Source: Mycolicibacterium vulneris (GTDB taxonomy: Bacteria; Actinomycetota; Actinomycetes; Mycobacteriales; Mycobacteriaceae). Taken from it: a stretch of 64,000 bases of DNA. Position numbers and translations under genes: made by a program. How positions within the stretch are numbered: position 1 is the stretch's first letter; every line of letters begins with the position of its first letter. This document shows positions 18,362-31,051 of the stretch, in pieces. Location: NCBI RefSeq assembly GCF_002104765.1, contig NZ_NCXM01000008.1, positions 149,214 to 213,213 of the forward strand, in the 5' to 3' direction. Under the pieces are notes generated by a model. The model saw nothing but the letters and a program-made list of their open reading frames with translations, had not been told where the DNA came from and searched no databases.

Positions 18362-19398
18362 GCGACACCATGGGCCTGCTGGTGGCCTGCCTGTTGATCG
18401 GGGTGAACGCGTTCTTCGTCGGGGCGGAGTTCTCGCTGATCTCGGCGCGGCGCGACCGCCTCGAGGCGCTGGCCGAACAGGGGAAGGCGGCCGCGGTCAC
18501 GGTCATCCGCGCCGGGGAGCAGCTGCCGGCCATGCTGGCGGGTGCCCAGTTGGGCGTCACGGCCGCGTCCCTGCTGCTCGGGCGGATCGGCGAGTCGGCC
18601 GTGTCCAATCTGCTGCGAACAGCGTTGGGGCTCACCGGAATTCACGCGACGCTGCTGCACACGTTGTCGTTCGCGATCGCGCTGGCCATCGTGGTGACGC
18701 TGCACGTGCTACTGGGCGAGATGGTGCCGAAGAACATCGCGCTGGCCGGACCGGAACGCACCGCGATGCTGCTCGTCCCGCCGTACCTGGCCTACGTGCG
18801 GGCCGCCCGGCCGTTCATCGTGTTCTACAACAAGTGCGCCAACCTGGTGGTGCGCGCGTTCGGCGTCGAACCCAAGGACGAGCTGGAGATCACAGTCTCC
18901 CCCGTCGAGCTCAACGAGATGATCGCCGAATCGGAGTCCGAGGGCTTGCTGGACCGCGAGGAACGCACCCGACTCACCCGGGCGCTGCAAATTCGCCACC
19001 GCGTGGTCGGTGACGTGGCGGTGCCCCTCGCCGGCGTGCACGCGATACCGGTCGCGGCGGCGGGCTCGGGCCCCACGGTCGGGGCGGTCGAGCAGGCCCT
19101 GGTCCAGACCGGATACTCGCGGTTCCCGGTGGCCAGCGTCGACGGCGCCTTCCTCGGATATCTGCACATCAAGGACGTGCTGACGCTCGGCGATGATCCG
19201 CAGACGGTGATCGATCTGGCCAGGGTGCGCCCGCTGCCGCGGCTGTCCCGGTCGCTGCCGCTGGCCGACGCCCTGTCCCGGATGCGCCGCAGTAACAGCC
19301 ATTTGGCGTTGGTGACCGACGAAAGCGGGGCGGTGGTGGCCATGGTGGCCATGGAAGACCTGGTTGAAGACCTTGTCGGCACCATGCGCGACGCGTAA
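18358..19398 (+). CDS. CNNM-type membrane protein with CBS pair (Rv1841c-like)
   Basis: A 346-residue paralogue of the preceding protein (Rv1841c homologue). It has the same CNNM/DUF21 domain ([23 protein letters not shown], residues about 14-36, then three further helices) and a CBS pair ending [24 protein letters not shown], but no C-terminal CorC_HlyC domain. Translational coupling by ATGA and complementary domain content suggest that the two proteins work as a hetero-oligomer; that is inference. Confidence 0.92.
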   Translation: MSDTMGLLVACLLIGVNAFFVGAEFSLISARRDRLEALAEQGKAAAVTVIRAGEQLPAMLAGAQLGVTAASLLLGRIGESAVSNLLRTALGLTGIHATLLHTLSFAIALAIVVTLHVLLGEMVPKNIALAGPERTAMLLVPPYLAYVRAARPFIVFYNKCANLVVRAFGVEPKDELEITVSPVELNEMIAESESEGLLDREERTRLTRALQIRHRVVGDVAVPLAGVHAIPVAAAGSGPTVGAVEQALVQTGYSRFPVASVDGAFLGYLHIKDVLTLGDDPQTVIDLARVRPLPRLSRSLPLADALSRMRRSNSHLALVTDESGAVVAMVAMEDLVEDLVGTMRDA

Positions 19399-19680
19399 CG
19401 GCACTGGCCGGCCGGGACGACTACGCGCAGCCCGTATGATCTTTGGCGGCTACCAGTTAAGAAAGTGCTGGAGGGCGAAGGACCGTTGGCACGCGGAACA
19501 TGCGTTGCTGGAAACAGTTCCCGGTGCTCGCCGCAGCGTCGTTCTTGGAGCTGTCAGCGTGGCCTGACCTGCACCTGCCGGGTCGGGCGAATAACGCTGA
19601 TCAGGCTGCGCTCGGTAGGCTGATGACATTGCCAATCCGGTCCGATGATGTTCCGGTGCGGCCCATGACGGAGGAGAATC
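19399..19680. other. Intergenic region upstream of glcB
   Basis: About 280 bases between the CBS gene and glcB. The GGAGGAGAATC just before 19681 is a strong ribosome site for glcB. In H37Rv the VapBC13 toxin-antitoxin pair and a PE_PGRS gene are located in this interval; no trace of either is visible here. Confidence 0.6.
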
Positions 19681-21885
19681 ATGACTGATCGCGTGTCGGC
19701 GGGGAACTTGCGCGTCGCCCGAGTGCTCTACGACTTCGTGAACAACGAGGCCTTGCCCGGCACCGACATCGACCCGGACAGCTTCTGGGCGGGCGTCGAC
19801 AAGGTGGTCACCGACCTCACCCCCAAGAACCAGGACCTGCTGCGCCGGCGCGACGACCTGCAGGCCCAGATCGACAAGTGGCACCGGAGCCGCGTCATCG
19901 CGCCGCTCGACATCGACGAGTACCGCCAGTTCCTCACCGAAATCGGCTATCTGCTGCCCGAACCCGAGGACTTCACCATCACCACCTCCGGGGTGGACGA
20001 CGAGATCACCACGACCGCCGGCCCGCAGCTGGTGGTGCCGGTGCTCAACGCGCGGTTCGCGCTCAACGCCGCCAACGCCCGGTGGGGCTCGCTGTACGAC
20101 GCCCTGTACGGCACCGACGTCATCCCCGAGAGTGACGGCGCCGAGAAGGGCACCAGCTACAACAAGGTGCGCGGCGACAAGGTCATCGCCTACGCGCGCA
20201 AATTTCTGGACGAGGCCGTGCCGCTGGAATCCGGGTCGTGGGCCGACGCGACGGGCCTGTCCGTCGACGACGGACAGCTCAAGGTCGCGACCGCCGACGG
20301 CTCCGTCGGCCTGGCCGACCCGGAGAAGTTCGCCGGCTACACCGGCGAGCTCGGCTCCCCCAACTGGTCGGTGTTGCTGGTCAACCACGGCCTGCACATC
20401 GAGATCCTGATCGACCCGGAATCGCCGATCGGCAAGACCGATTCCGCGGGCATCAAGGACGTCGTCCTGGAATCGGCGATCACCACGATCATGGACTTCG
20501 AGGACTCGGTGGCCGCCGTCGACGCCGACGACAAGGTGCTCGGGTACCGCAACTGGCTCGGGCTGAACAAGGGCGATCTGTCCGAAGACGTCAAGAAGGA
20601 CGGCAAGACCTTCACCCGGGTGCTCAACGAGGACCGCACCTACACCACACCCGACGGCGAGGGCGAACTGGTTCTGCCCGGCCGCAGCCTGCTGTTCGTC
20701 CGCAACGTCGGCCACCTGATGACCAACGATGCGATCGTGTGGAGCGAAGGCGACGAAGAAAAAGAGGTGTTCGAGGGCATCATGGATGCGCTGTTCACCG
20801 GCCTGACCGCGATCCACGGGCTCAAGACCGGTGACGCGAACGGCCCGCTGGCGAACAGCCGCACCGGGTCCATCTACATCGTCAAGCCCAAGATGCACGG
20901 ACCAGACGAGGTCGCCTACACCTGCGAGCTGTTCAGCCGCGTCGAAGACGTCCTCGGCCTGCCCCAGGGCACCCTCAAGGTCGGCATCATGGACGAGGAG
21001 CGGCGCACCACTGTCAACCTCAAGGCCTGCATCAAGGCCGCGGCCGACCGGGTCGTGTTCATCAACACCGGCTTCCTGGACCGGACCGGCGACGAGATCC
21101 ACACCTCAATGGAGGCCGGGCCGATGATCCGCAAGGGTGCGATGAAGAGCACTGCGTGGATCAAGGCCTACGAGGACGCCAACGTCGACATCGGCCTGGC
21201 GGCCGGCTTCAAGGGCAAGGCCCAGATCGGTAAGGGCATGTGGGCGATGACCGAGCTGATGGCCGACATGGTGGAGCAGAAAATCAATCAGCCGAAGGCG
21301 GGTGCGACCACCGCCTGGGTGCCCTCGCCGACGGCGGCCACCCTGCACGCGATGCACTACCACTACGTCGACGTGGGCGCCGTGCAGGAGGAGCTGGCCG
21401 GCAAGAAGCGCACCAAGATCGAGGAGTTGCTGACCATCCCGCTGGCCAAGGAGCTGGCCTGGGCTCCCGAGGAGATCCGCGAAGAGGTCGACAACAACTG
21501 CCAGTCCATCCTGGGCTACGTGGTGCGCTGGGTCGAGCAGGGCGTCGGCTGCTCGAAGGTGCCCGACATCCACGACGTGGCGCTGATGGAAGACCGTGCC
21601 ACGCTGAGGATCTCGAGCCAGCTGCTGGCCAACTGGCTGCGCCACGGCGTGATCACCGAGGAGGACGTGCGGGCCAGCCTGGAGCGGATGGCCCCGCTGG
21701 TCGACGAGCAGAACGCCAAGGACGCGGCATACCTGCCGATGGCGCCGAACTTCGACGACAGCATCGCCTTCCTCGCCGCGCAGGATTTGATCCTGACCGG
21801 AACGCAGCAGCCCAACGGTTACACCGAGCCGATCCTGCATCGCCGTCGGCGTGAGGCCAAGGCACACGCTGCGCAGTCGAATTGA
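19681..21885 (+). CDS. glcB: Malate synthase G
   Basis: A 734-residue malate synthase of the G type (Rv1837c homologue), condensing glyoxylate with acetyl-CoA to malate in the glyoxylate shunt, needed for growth on fatty acids. Signature regions are [60 protein letters not shown] and the C-terminal catalytic-base region [19 protein letters not shown]. In M. tuberculosis the protein is also surface-exposed and binds laminin. Start fixed by GGAGGAG nine bases upstream. Confidence 0.97.
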   Translation: MTDRVSAGNLRVARVLYDFVNNEALPGTDIDPDSFWAGVDKVVTDLTPKNQDLLRRRDDLQAQIDKWHRSRVIAPLDIDEYRQFLTEIGYLLPEPEDFTITTSGVDDEITTTAGPQLVVPVLNARFALNAANARWGSLYDALYGTDVIPESDGAEKGTSYNKVRGDKVIAYARKFLDEAVPLESGSWADATGLSVDDGQLKVATADGSVGLADPEKFAGYTGELGSPNWSVLLVNHGLHIEILIDPESPIGKTDSAGIKDVVLESAITTIMDFEDSVAAVDADDKVLGYRNWLGLNKGDLSEDVKKDGKTFTRVLNEDRTYTTPDGEGELVLPGRSLLFVRNVGHLMTNDAIVWSEGDEEKEVFEGIMDALFTGLTAIHGLKTGDANGPLANSRTGSIYIVKPKMHGPDEVAYTCELFSRVEDVLGLPQGTLKVGIMDEERRTTVNLKACIKAAADRVVFINTGFLDRTGDEIHTSMEAGPMIRKGAMKSTAWIKAYEDANVDIGLAAGFKGKAQIGKGMWAMTELMADMVEQKINQPKAGATTAWVPSPTAATLHAMHYHYVDVGAVQEELAGKKRTKIEELLTIPLAKELAWAPEEIREEVDNNCQSILGYVVRWVEQGVGCSKVPDIHDVALMEDRATLRISSQLLANWLRHGVITEEDVRASLERMAPLVDEQNAKDAAYLPMAPNFDDSIAFLAAQDLILTGTQQPNGYTEPILHRRRREAKAHAAQSN

Positions 21886-21985
21886 GCCTGCGCTCAAATC
21901 GGGTTCGAACGTGTAATAGTGCCGGCGATGACTAAAATCGGCGCCGAGTTAACGATGGATCGACGGAAAGGCCGCGGGCACTGCT

Positions 21986-24109
21986 ATGGGTAGGCACAGT
22001 GCGCCCGACCCTGACGAGTTCCTCGACGAGCCGTCTCGACGTGACGTCGTCGACGAGCCAACTCAAGGTGATGAGGCGGGACGCCGCCACGGGGATGCCG
22101 GCGACGACAAGGAAGCCGACCTCTACTCGGACGAAGATGACTATCCCGGTGAGGGTGACCACTCGGACGAGGGTTACTACTCCGACGAACGTCGCCATCC
22201 CGACGACGGGCGATTCGCGGAGGACGACGAGGATCCCTACGCGGCCGAGGATTCGTTCGTAGACAGCACCGCCGACGACTACCCGGAGTTTCCGTCGCGG
22301 CAGACCGCCGCGCCGAGCCCGGAGCCACCGGCCCCGACGCCGTCGCTCTTCCGGGGCGGACATCGCGGGCTCGCCGATCGGCTGGGCGGTCACCGCAGCG
22401 AGGGCGGCCGTCGCGGCGTGAGCATCGGCGTGATCGTGGCGCTGGTCGCGGTCGTCGTCGTGGTGGGATCGGTGATCCTGTGGAGCTTCTTCGGTGACGC
22501 GCTGTCCAAGCGATCGCACACCGCGGCGGGCCGCTGCTCGGGCGGCCAGGAGACGGTAGCCGTCGTCGCAGACCCGTCGATCGCCGATTCCGTTGCGCAA
22601 TTGGCGGAAAGCTACAACAAATCCGCCGGGCCGATCGGTGACCACTGCATGGTGGTGAGCGTCAAGCCGGCCAACTCCGACGCCGTGGTCAACGGCTTCA
22701 TCGGCAAGTGGCCCGCGGAACTGGGCGGTCAGCCTGCGCTGTGGATTCCAGGCAGCTCGATCTCGGCCGCGCGGCTCGCCGGGGCGACGGCCCAGAAGAC
22801 CGTCACCGAGAGCCATTCGCTGGTCACCTCGCCGGTGGTGCTGGCCATCCGCCCCCAACTCGCTCCGGCCCTGTCCAACCAGAATTGGGCGGCGCTGCCC
22901 GGGCTGCAAACCAACCCGAATGCGTTGGCCGGGTTGAACTTACCCGCGTGGGGCTCGCTGCGCCTTTCGCTGCCGATGAACGGCAACGGGGACGCATCGT
23001 TTCTGGCCGGCGAGGCGGTGGCGGCGGCGGCGGTACCGCCCGGCGCGCCGGCGACGCAGGGCACCGGGGCGGTGCGCAGCCTGCTGAGCGCGCAACCCAA
23101 GCTGGCCGACAACTCACTCAACGAGGCGATGAACACGCTGCTGAAGCCCGGCGACCCCGCGACCGCGCCCGTGCACGCGGTCGTCACCACCGAGCAGCAG
23201 CTGTTCCAGCGCGGCCAATCGTCGCCGGACGCCAAGGACGCCTTGGGGTTCTGGCTGCCGCCCGGCTCTGCCGCGGTGGCCGACTACCCCACCGTGCTGC
23301 TCAGCGGTTCGTGGCTCAGTCACGAACAGGCGTCGGCGGCCAGCGAGTTCTCGCGCTTCATGCACAAGTCAGACCAGCTGGCCAAGTTTGCGAAGGCCGG
23401 CTTCCGCGTCAACGGGGTCAAGCCGCCCAGCAGTCCGGTCACGAATTTCCCGGCGCTGCCGGCCGCGCTGTCCGTGGGTGATGAGCCGATGCGGGCCACC
23501 CTCGCCGAGGCGATGGCGAGCCCGTCGAGCGGACAGGCCACGACCATCATGCTCGACCAGTCGATGCCCGGCCAGGAAGCCGGAAAAACGCGGCTGGCCA
23601 ACGTCGTCGGGGCGCTGCAGGACAAGATCAAGGCGCTGCCCGGCACCGCGGTGGTCGGGCTGTGGACGTTCGACGGCCACGAGGGCCGCTCGGAGGTGGC
23701 GAGCGGGCCGCTGTCCGACGCGGTCAACGGCCAGCCGCGTTCGGCGGCACTGGCCGCCGCGCTGGACAAGCAGTACTCGTCGGGCGGTGGCGCGGTGTCC
23801 TTCACCACGCTGCGGATGCTCTACCAGGACATGCAAACCAATTACCATGCGGGACAAACGAATTCGATCCTGTTGATCACTGCGGGACCGCACACCGACC
23901 AGTCCTTGGACGGACCGGGCCTGCAGGACTTCATCCGTAAGAGTGCCGATCCGGCCAAACCCATCGCGGTGAACGTCATCGATTTCGGCGCGGACCCGGA
24001 CCGGGCGACCTGGGAAGCCGTGGCTCAGCTCAGCGGGGGTGGCTATCAGAACCTCGCGACATCGGCGTCCCCCGATCTCGCGTCGGCGATCAACGCCTTC
24101 CTGAGCTGA
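21986..24109 (+). CDS. Membrane-anchored VWA-domain protein (Rv1836c-like)
   Basis: A 707-residue protein homologous to Rv1836c. Residues 1-120 are acidic, rich in Asp/Glu and probably disordered; one transmembrane helix (about 145-168, GVIVALVAVVVVVGSVILW) places the rest outside the membrane. The middle part resembles a substrate-binding-protein fold (ETVAVVADPSIADSVAQL onward), and the C-terminal 200 residues are a von Willebrand A domain (TIMLDQSMPG, then LLITAGPHTDQS), whose metal site is non-canonical (DQSMP instead of DxSxS). Role unknown; probably envelope-associated. Confidence 0.88.
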   Translation: MGRHSAPDPDEFLDEPSRRDVVDEPTQGDEAGRRHGDAGDDKEADLYSDEDDYPGEGDHSDEGYYSDERRHPDDGRFAEDDEDPYAAEDSFVDSTADDYPEFPSRQTAAPSPEPPAPTPSLFRGGHRGLADRLGGHRSEGGRRGVSIGVIVALVAVVVVVGSVILWSFFGDALSKRSHTAAGRCSGGQETVAVVADPSIADSVAQLAESYNKSAGPIGDHCMVVSVKPANSDAVVNGFIGKWPAELGGQPALWIPGSSISAARLAGATAQKTVTESHSLVTSPVVLAIRPQLAPALSNQNWAALPGLQTNPNALAGLNLPAWGSLRLSLPMNGNGDASFLAGEAVAAAAVPPGAPATQGTGAVRSLLSAQPKLADNSLNEAMNTLLKPGDPATAPVHAVVTTEQQLFQRGQSSPDAKDALGFWLPPGSAAVADYPTVLLSGSWLSHEQASAASEFSRFMHKSDQLAKFAKAGFRVNGVKPPSSPVTNFPALPAALSVGDEPMRATLAEAMASPSSGQATTIMLDQSMPGQEAGKTRLANVVGALQDKIKALPGTAVVGLWTFDGHEGRSEVASGPLSDAVNGQPRSAALAAALDKQYSSGGGAVSFTTLRMLYQDMQTNYHAGQTNSILLITAGPHTDQSLDGPGLQDFIRKSADPAKPIAVNVIDFGADPDRATWEAVAQLSGGGYQNLATSASPDLASAINAFLS

Positions 24110-24120
24110 CGGCGCGAGCC

Positions 24121-24396
24121 GCCGGTGAACTATCCGCCTACCTGACCGATGAGAACCTGATCGCCATGACCCGGGGCTACATCGCGACGTGGCTACGCCG
24201 ATGGCAGGAACGCGGCGAACTGTCCGCCGATCTCGACGCCGACGTGGTCGGCGAAATGATCGGACGGCCGATCATCTCGCTGATCAGGACGCCGAAGTCG
24301 GTCATCCCGATCTACAACCTGAACCAGGCTCGCGACTTCGCCCGCCGCTACCTGGTGCCGCTGGTGTTACCAGCCCCCGCGACAGCGCCCGGCTGA
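24121..24396 (+). pseudogene. C-terminal fragment of a TetR-like regulator
   Basis: An open frame of about 91 codons (ATG only at 24166) resembling the ligand-binding C-terminal half of a TetR-family regulator (LSAYLTDENLIAMTRGYIAT, then GELSADLDADVVGEMIGRP). No helix-turn-helix part exists: the frame runs back into the end of the VWA gene. It fills the gap before the convergent gcvB. Probably a decayed remnant; I am not certain of the family. Confidence 0.45.
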
Positions 24397-24415
24397 GGCT
24401 CGGCCCGCGCGACTG

Positions 24416-27247
<2,832 letters not shown>

Positions 27248-27287
27248 TGGAAACTCCTGAGTAGGCGGGCGAAGTCTTATCAAGGCA

Positions 27288-27516
27288 GAGGACTAACGGC
27301 CCTCTCCCTCTGTCTTCACCCATTCGCCGGGCGCCTGAGAGATTCGGCGCCCGATGCTGCCTGAGCGCCTTTCCCCATCGGCGGGCGCAGACCACGGGGG
27401 TCCTCACCGCTTTCCAGAGGCATCATGATTTCGCGCGGTCCGGGTGCCTGAGAGGTTGACGGAGAGGTGTTGCTCCTTCGGCGCCCGTGGCTGGCAGCCA
27501 CGGAACTCTCCCGCTC
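27288..27516 (-). promoter_or_regulatory. Tandem glycine riboswitch in the gcvB leader
   Basis: Two successive aptamers read leftward. The first (about 27515-27435) has GGGAGAG, CGCCGAAGGAGCAA and CCTCTCAGGCACCCGG; the second (about 27420-27300) has CGCCGATGGGGAAAG and ATCTCTCAGGCGCCCGG. These are the conserved elements of glycine aptamers, and two in tandem before gcvB is the classical arrangement, usually an on-switch that turns on glycine cleavage when glycine is abundant. The stretch 27300-27248 would be the expression platform, including a pairable GAGGGC / GCCCTC type segment near 27325. Confidence 0.93.
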
Positions 27517-27575
27517 GAATGCGATGCGCAGCCCAGTTTACTCGGCCCCTCTGGGCGGAGTCGCGGGCGCGCCGC

Positions 27576-28205
27576 TCAGCCGATCTTGCGGTCGCGGTGC
27601 TTGCGCCGGGACGCCAGCTCGTCCTCGGGCTCGGCGATCGACTCGCCGCCGTCGGCCCGCTCGCCGGGGAAGTCCGCGATGACGCCGGTCAGCTCGCGCA
27701 TGGCGCCCGACACGGCGATGCCGAAGACGCCCTGCCCGCCCTGCAGCAGGTCGACGACCTCTTCGGCCGACGTGCACTCGTAAACGGTGGTGCCGTCGGA
27801 GAACAGGGTGATGTTGGCCAGGTCCTGGACACCGCGCTGACGCAGGTGATCGACCGCGACGCGGATGTTGTGCAACGAGATCCCGGTGTCCAGCAACCGC
27901 TTCACGATCTTGAGGACCAGGATGTCCTTGAACGAGTAGAGCCGCTGGCTGCCGGAGCCGGCCGCGCTGCGGATCGACGGGACCACCAGCGAGGTGCGTG
28001 CCCAGTAGTCCAGCTGCCGGTACGTGATGCCCGCGATCTGGCAGGCGCTCGGACCGCGGTAGCCGACCAGCTCGTCGGGCACGGAGTCGTCCGGGAAAAG
28101 CCCCGGCTGCACGGGTGCACTGGCTACGGTGACGGGACGGTCACTGGCCGCCGGGCTACCGCTGTCGGCTAAGTTGAGCTGCTCTTGGCGTGGCTGCTCG
28201 CTCAC
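27576..28205 (-). CDS. MerR-type transcriptional regulator (Rv1830-like)
   Basis: A 209-residue regulator homologous to Rv1830. The winged-helix MerR-type domain occupies about residues 45-120 ([41 protein letters not shown]), followed by an effector-independent dimerisation part. There is no metal-binding cysteine cluster. In M. tuberculosis the family member has been tied to control of cell growth and division genes. It lies in the garA-gcvB block, and its stop is 60 bases upstream of the glycine riboswitch, so read-through into gcvB is possible. Confidence 0.9.
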   Translation of the reverse strand: MSEQPRQEQLNLADSGSPAASDRPVTVASAPVQPGLFPDDSVPDELVGYRGPSACQIAGITYRQLDYWARTSLVVPSIRSAAGSGSQRLYSFKDILVLKIVKRLLDTGISLHNIRVAVDHLRQRGVQDLANITLFSDGTTVYECTSAEEVVDLLQGGQGVFGIAVSGAMRELTGVIADFPGERADGGESIAEPEDELASRRKHRDRKIG

Positions 28206-28505
28206 GGTGGTTCCTCTCCGCGATCGCGCTCTCGTCGTTAGCTGCGTCTAAGGCTGCATTGCGTTGCAGCCACGTTCGCTCAGGCCCGAGTGCTAGTAGA
28301 GCTTACGCTTTCTGATAGCCGCCGCGCCTGTAGTCGCGATCAAAGTATGGCCGCCGCGGGGCCAAGTGGGCGGGCTATCCGCCAGCGTGTCGACATCACG
28401 GTGTGGTTTGAGATTGATCCGTGATGTCGCCATCCAGGCTAAACCAGCGGACCCGCCGTTCCCAAGCGCTGGTGGTAGCGGGTTTGCGCTAGGCCACACG
28501 GCCCG
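28206..28505. other. Non-coding gap between Rv1829-like and Rv1830-like genes
   Basis: About 300 bases without a convincing gene. It holds an 11-bp perfect inverted repeat (28391-28401 and 28419-28429, CGACATCACGG / CCGTGATGTCG, 17-base loop), which could end the Rv1829-like transcript or bind a regulator, and presumably the promoter of the MerR-type gene downstream. Confidence 0.5.
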
Positions 28506-29000
28506 CTAGGTGGCCTTGAAATCGTCCGGGGACACGCTGTCGAGAAATTCTTTGAACTTCTCCACCTCGTCCTCCCGGACGGCGGTGCCACCTTCCTCGT
28601 CGCTCTCGTCGGGAATCAGCAGGCCGGCCTGGGCAAGCACGGCTTCCTCGACGTAGATCGGAACGCCGACCCGCAGCGCGATCGCCACCGAGTCCGAGGG
28701 CCGTGCCGACACGGTGATGTTGCGGTCGAACACCAGGTCAGCGTAGAAAGTGCCCTCTTGCAGATCGACGATCCGCACCTCTTTCAGCGAATGCCCAAGC
28801 GCGGCAATGACATCCCTGATCAGATCGTGCGTCAACGGGCGCGGGGGCTCAACGCCTTGCTGCTCGAGGGCGATGGCGGCGGCCTCCGACTGACCGATCC
28901 AGATCGGGAGGTAACGGTCACCGTTGGTTTCGCGCAGTAACAGCACCGGCTGGTTCTGCGGCTGCTCTACGCGAATGCCGACAACACGAACTTCACCCAT
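28506..29000 (-). CDS. Bifunctional-nuclease (BFN) domain protein (Rv1829-like)
   Basis: A 164-residue protein of the BFN/DUF151 family (Rv1829 homologue). Conserved segments are VRVVGIRVEQPQNQPVLLL, RYLPIWIGQSEAAAIALEQQG, the HDLIRDVIAALGHSL helix and SARPSDSVAIALRVGVPIYVEE. Some plant members have nuclease activity, but bacterial function is unproven. Start placed at ATG 29000; the longer open frame upstream is not conserved. Middle member of the garA-to-gcvB block, which is conserved across actinobacteria. Confidence 0.9.
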   Translation of the reverse strand: MGEVRVVGIRVEQPQNQPVLLLRETNGDRYLPIWIGQSEAAAIALEQQGVEPPRPLTHDLIRDVIAALGHSLKEVRIVDLQEGTFYADLVFDRNITVSARPSDSVAIALRVGVPIYVEEAVLAQAGLLIPDESDEEGGTAVREDEVEKFKEFLDSVSPDDFKAT

Positions 29001-29116
29001 TGTGTCTGCCCTCCGCATTAGTGGCGCCGGTCTGGATTGGTACCCGCCAGTGGACGGCGAGGTCAAAAAAATCCGCCCTGCTGCCGAAAACCAAGCTGTC
29101 GACCGAAGTCTAGTCC

Positions 29117-29869
29117 TCAGCGATCCAGAACGTCGCGAACGGCGGATTTGATCAACGACGTGTGCAACGTGATCGCCAGCGCCGCGACTTCGCGCGCCAA
29201 ATCGTCTGCGCGATCGCGCGCACCGGCCTTGCCGGCTTTCACTACCGGCCCGGCGATTTGGGCGATCAGGTCCGATTGGCGATCGGCGGCCGAACGGAAG
29301 GCGCGCAGATGCCGCGGCTCGACACCGTAATCGGACAGCGCCCGCGCGCACTGCAGGATGACGACGGCGTGCTCGTCGAAAAAACCGGCGGGCCCGGTGG
29401 TGATCACTCCGGCCTTGAGCAGCGAGACCAGCAGGTCGTCCCCCACGCTCGCGCGGTTGAGCAGTTCTTCGCGACTCAGCCGCACGTGGGTGGGAGCCAC
29501 CGCCGACGTGTCGGAGCCCGCGTCCGCCCCGGCGGCTTCCCCCGTGCCGGCCACGGACACCAGGCGCGGGACGGAATACGGACCCTTGACGGGCGGCAGC
29601 TCACCGTCGGGCTGGGCGTCCAGCTGTGCCCTGATGACCTTCAGCGGCAGGTAGTGATCACGTTGCGCGGTAAGGATGAACCGCAACCGCGCGCAGTCAT
29701 AGGCGGTGAACCTTCGATACCCCGACGCGGCCCGCTGCGGCGTCACCAGCCCTTCGGCCTCCAAGAAGCGGATCTTGGAGATGGTGACATCGGGGAAGTC
29801 CGGCCTCAGCAGTTCCAGGACCGCCCCAATCGACATCCCGGCCAGTGCCGAGCTATCGGGTGCGCTCAC
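29117..29869 (-). CDS. MerR-type transcriptional regulator (Rv1828-like)
   Basis: A 250-residue regulator homologous to Rv1828. The N-terminal MerR helix-turn-helix reads [26 protein letters not shown] and the wing [17 protein letters not shown]. The long C-terminal part (residues 130-250) is helical and lacks metal-binding cysteines. The GTG start shares one base with the garA stop (TAG/GTG), so it is coupled to garA. It is a relative of the second MerR-type protein 0.9 kb downstream. Confidence 0.92.
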   Translation of the reverse strand: MSAPDSSALAGMSIGAVLELLRPDFPDVTISKIRFLEAEGLVTPQRAASGYRRFTAYDCARLRFILTAQRDHYLPLKVIRAQLDAQPDGELPPVKGPYSVPRLVSVAGTGEAAGADAGSDTSAVAPTHVRLSREELLNRASVGDDLLVSLLKAGVITTGPAGFFDEHAVVILQCARALSDYGVEPRHLRAFRSAADRQSDLIAQIAGPVVKAGKAGARDRADDLAREVAALAITLHTSLIKSAVRDVLDR

Positions 29870-30339
29870 TAGCCTGAAGATCCTCCATCCTCACCCTGCT
29901 TGGGTCCGGTCAGAAACACCAAGCGGAACTTGCCGATCTGCACTTCGTCACCGTTGGCAAGCACCGCGGAGTCCACGGGCTCACGATTGACGTAAGTGCC
30001 GTTGAGACTACCAACGTCGACCACGCTGAATTCGTTGTTTTCCAACCTGAATTCGGCGTGCCGGCGGCTGACGGTCACGTCGTCGAGGAAGATGTCGCTG
30101 TCGGGGTGCCGACCGGCGGACGTGGTGGGCTGGTCCAGCAAAAACCGCGAGCCCGCATTCGGTCCACGCTTGACGACCAGCAACGCCGAGCCGGCGGGGA
30201 GCCCTTCGACTCCGGATACCGCGCTCTCGGTTCCCGCCTGCGCGGGAGCGTCCAGCTCGTTGAGGAAGTCGGCACGGAAGACAGAAGTCGTCTCTACCGT
30301 GACTTCGTCCGAATTCTGGTCGTTGTCCATGTCCGTCAC
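29869..30339 (-). CDS. garA: GarA, FHA-domain regulator of glutamate/2-oxoglutarate metabolism
   Basis: A 156-residue cytosolic protein (Rv1827 homologue). The N-terminal ETTSVF motif carries the two threonines phosphorylated by PknB/PknG, and the FHA domain (about residues 52-145) shows [19 protein letters not shown] and GSLNGTYVN. Unphosphorylated GarA binds and restrains 2-oxoglutarate dehydrogenase (KGD) and NAD-glutamate dehydrogenase; phosphorylation folds the N-terminus onto the FHA domain and releases them. Its place beside glycine cleavage genes fits a nitrogen-carbon control cluster. Confidence 0.97.
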   Translation of the reverse strand: MTDMDNDQNSDEVTVETTSVFRADFLNELDAPAQAGTESAVSGVEGLPAGSALLVVKRGPNAGSRFLLDQPTTSAGRHPDSDIFLDDVTVSRRHAEFRLENNEFSVVDVGSLNGTYVNREPVDSAVLANGDEVQIGKFRLVFLTGPKQGEDGGSSG

Positions 30340-30582
30340 GCGCTGCTCCTCACTGGCTGCTGTGGCGTTGTCTGTCCGGGCCGCTCGGCCGGCTTGTGCA
30401 CCAGGCTTGTTTGCCCGATATGCCGTTTACTGCCGTTTCGTACGTTCAAGAGTCTTTCACGTGTCTTTCAGCGATCTTCGAGAGACTTCAAAGGTCGATG
30501 TGTCGACGGTACCGCGCACCGGCCTGCAATGCGCCCACCACCTGACGATCCGAAACCTCGATTTCCCCGCACCCTGGCTGCA

Positions 30583-30601
30583 CCGCGCGCTGGCCGCGCG
30601 G
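30583..30601 (-). terminator. Stem-loop terminator candidate after gcvH
   Basis: A 7-bp GC stem (CCGCGCG / CGCGCGG) with a 5-base loop lies 24 bases past the gcvH stop and is flanked by CTGCA / CTGCAG, which may extend it. No T run. It separates gcvH from garA, which begins 285 bases beyond the gcvH stop. Confidence 0.45.
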
Positions 30602-30624
30602 GGCTGCAGGGACATTAGCAATCG

Positions 30625-31023
30625 TCATTCGGTGAGCGTTCCGCGGTAGGCCTCCGCGTCGAGCAGCGAAGAGATGGCCGACTCCAATTCGCCGACGTCG
30701 GATACCTGCACATCCAGCAACCAACCGCCTCCGTACGGGTCGGAGTTCACCAGTTGCGGACTGCCGTCCAGATCGCTGTTGACCGCAGACACTTTGCCTG
30801 ACACCGGGGCGTAGAGGTCCGATACCGATTTCGTCGATTCGACCTCACCGAAGGATTCGCCCGCGGTCAGTTCGGTGCCCACGTCGGGCAGCTGAACGAA
30901 AACGACATCACCCAACGCCGACTGCGCAAAATCGGTGATGCCCACGCGCACGGTGTCATCCCCACTTCGGCGAACCCATTCGTGTTCGGCGGTGTAGCGC
31001 AGATCGGGCGGGATATCGCTCAC
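30625..31023 (-). CDS. gcvH: Glycine cleavage system H protein
   Basis: A 132-residue lipoyl carrier protein (Rv1826 homologue) that shuttles the aminomethyl intermediate between GcvB and the T protein. The lipoylation motif [18 protein letters not shown] contains the modified lysine (about residue 64), and the EHEWVR start is typical. GTG 31023 was chosen because AGGAT precedes it and the product starts [16 protein letters not shown]. It follows the Rv1825-like gene by 28 bases. Confidence 0.97.
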   Translation of the reverse strand: MSDIPPDLRYTAEHEWVRRSGDDTVRVGITDFAQSALGDVVFVQLPDVGTELTAGESFGEVESTKSVSDLYAPVSGKVSAVNSDLDGSPQLVNSDPYGGGWLLDVQVSDVGELESAISSLLDAEAYRGTLTE

Positions 31024-31051
31024 GGGTGATCCTGTTCTGTTCGGGTGGTGC

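Noticed and set aside
28293..28499. Small minus-strand frame between the Rv1829- and Rv1830-like genes
   Set aside because: No ribosome site and no family resemblance; it also covers the 11-bp inverted repeat.
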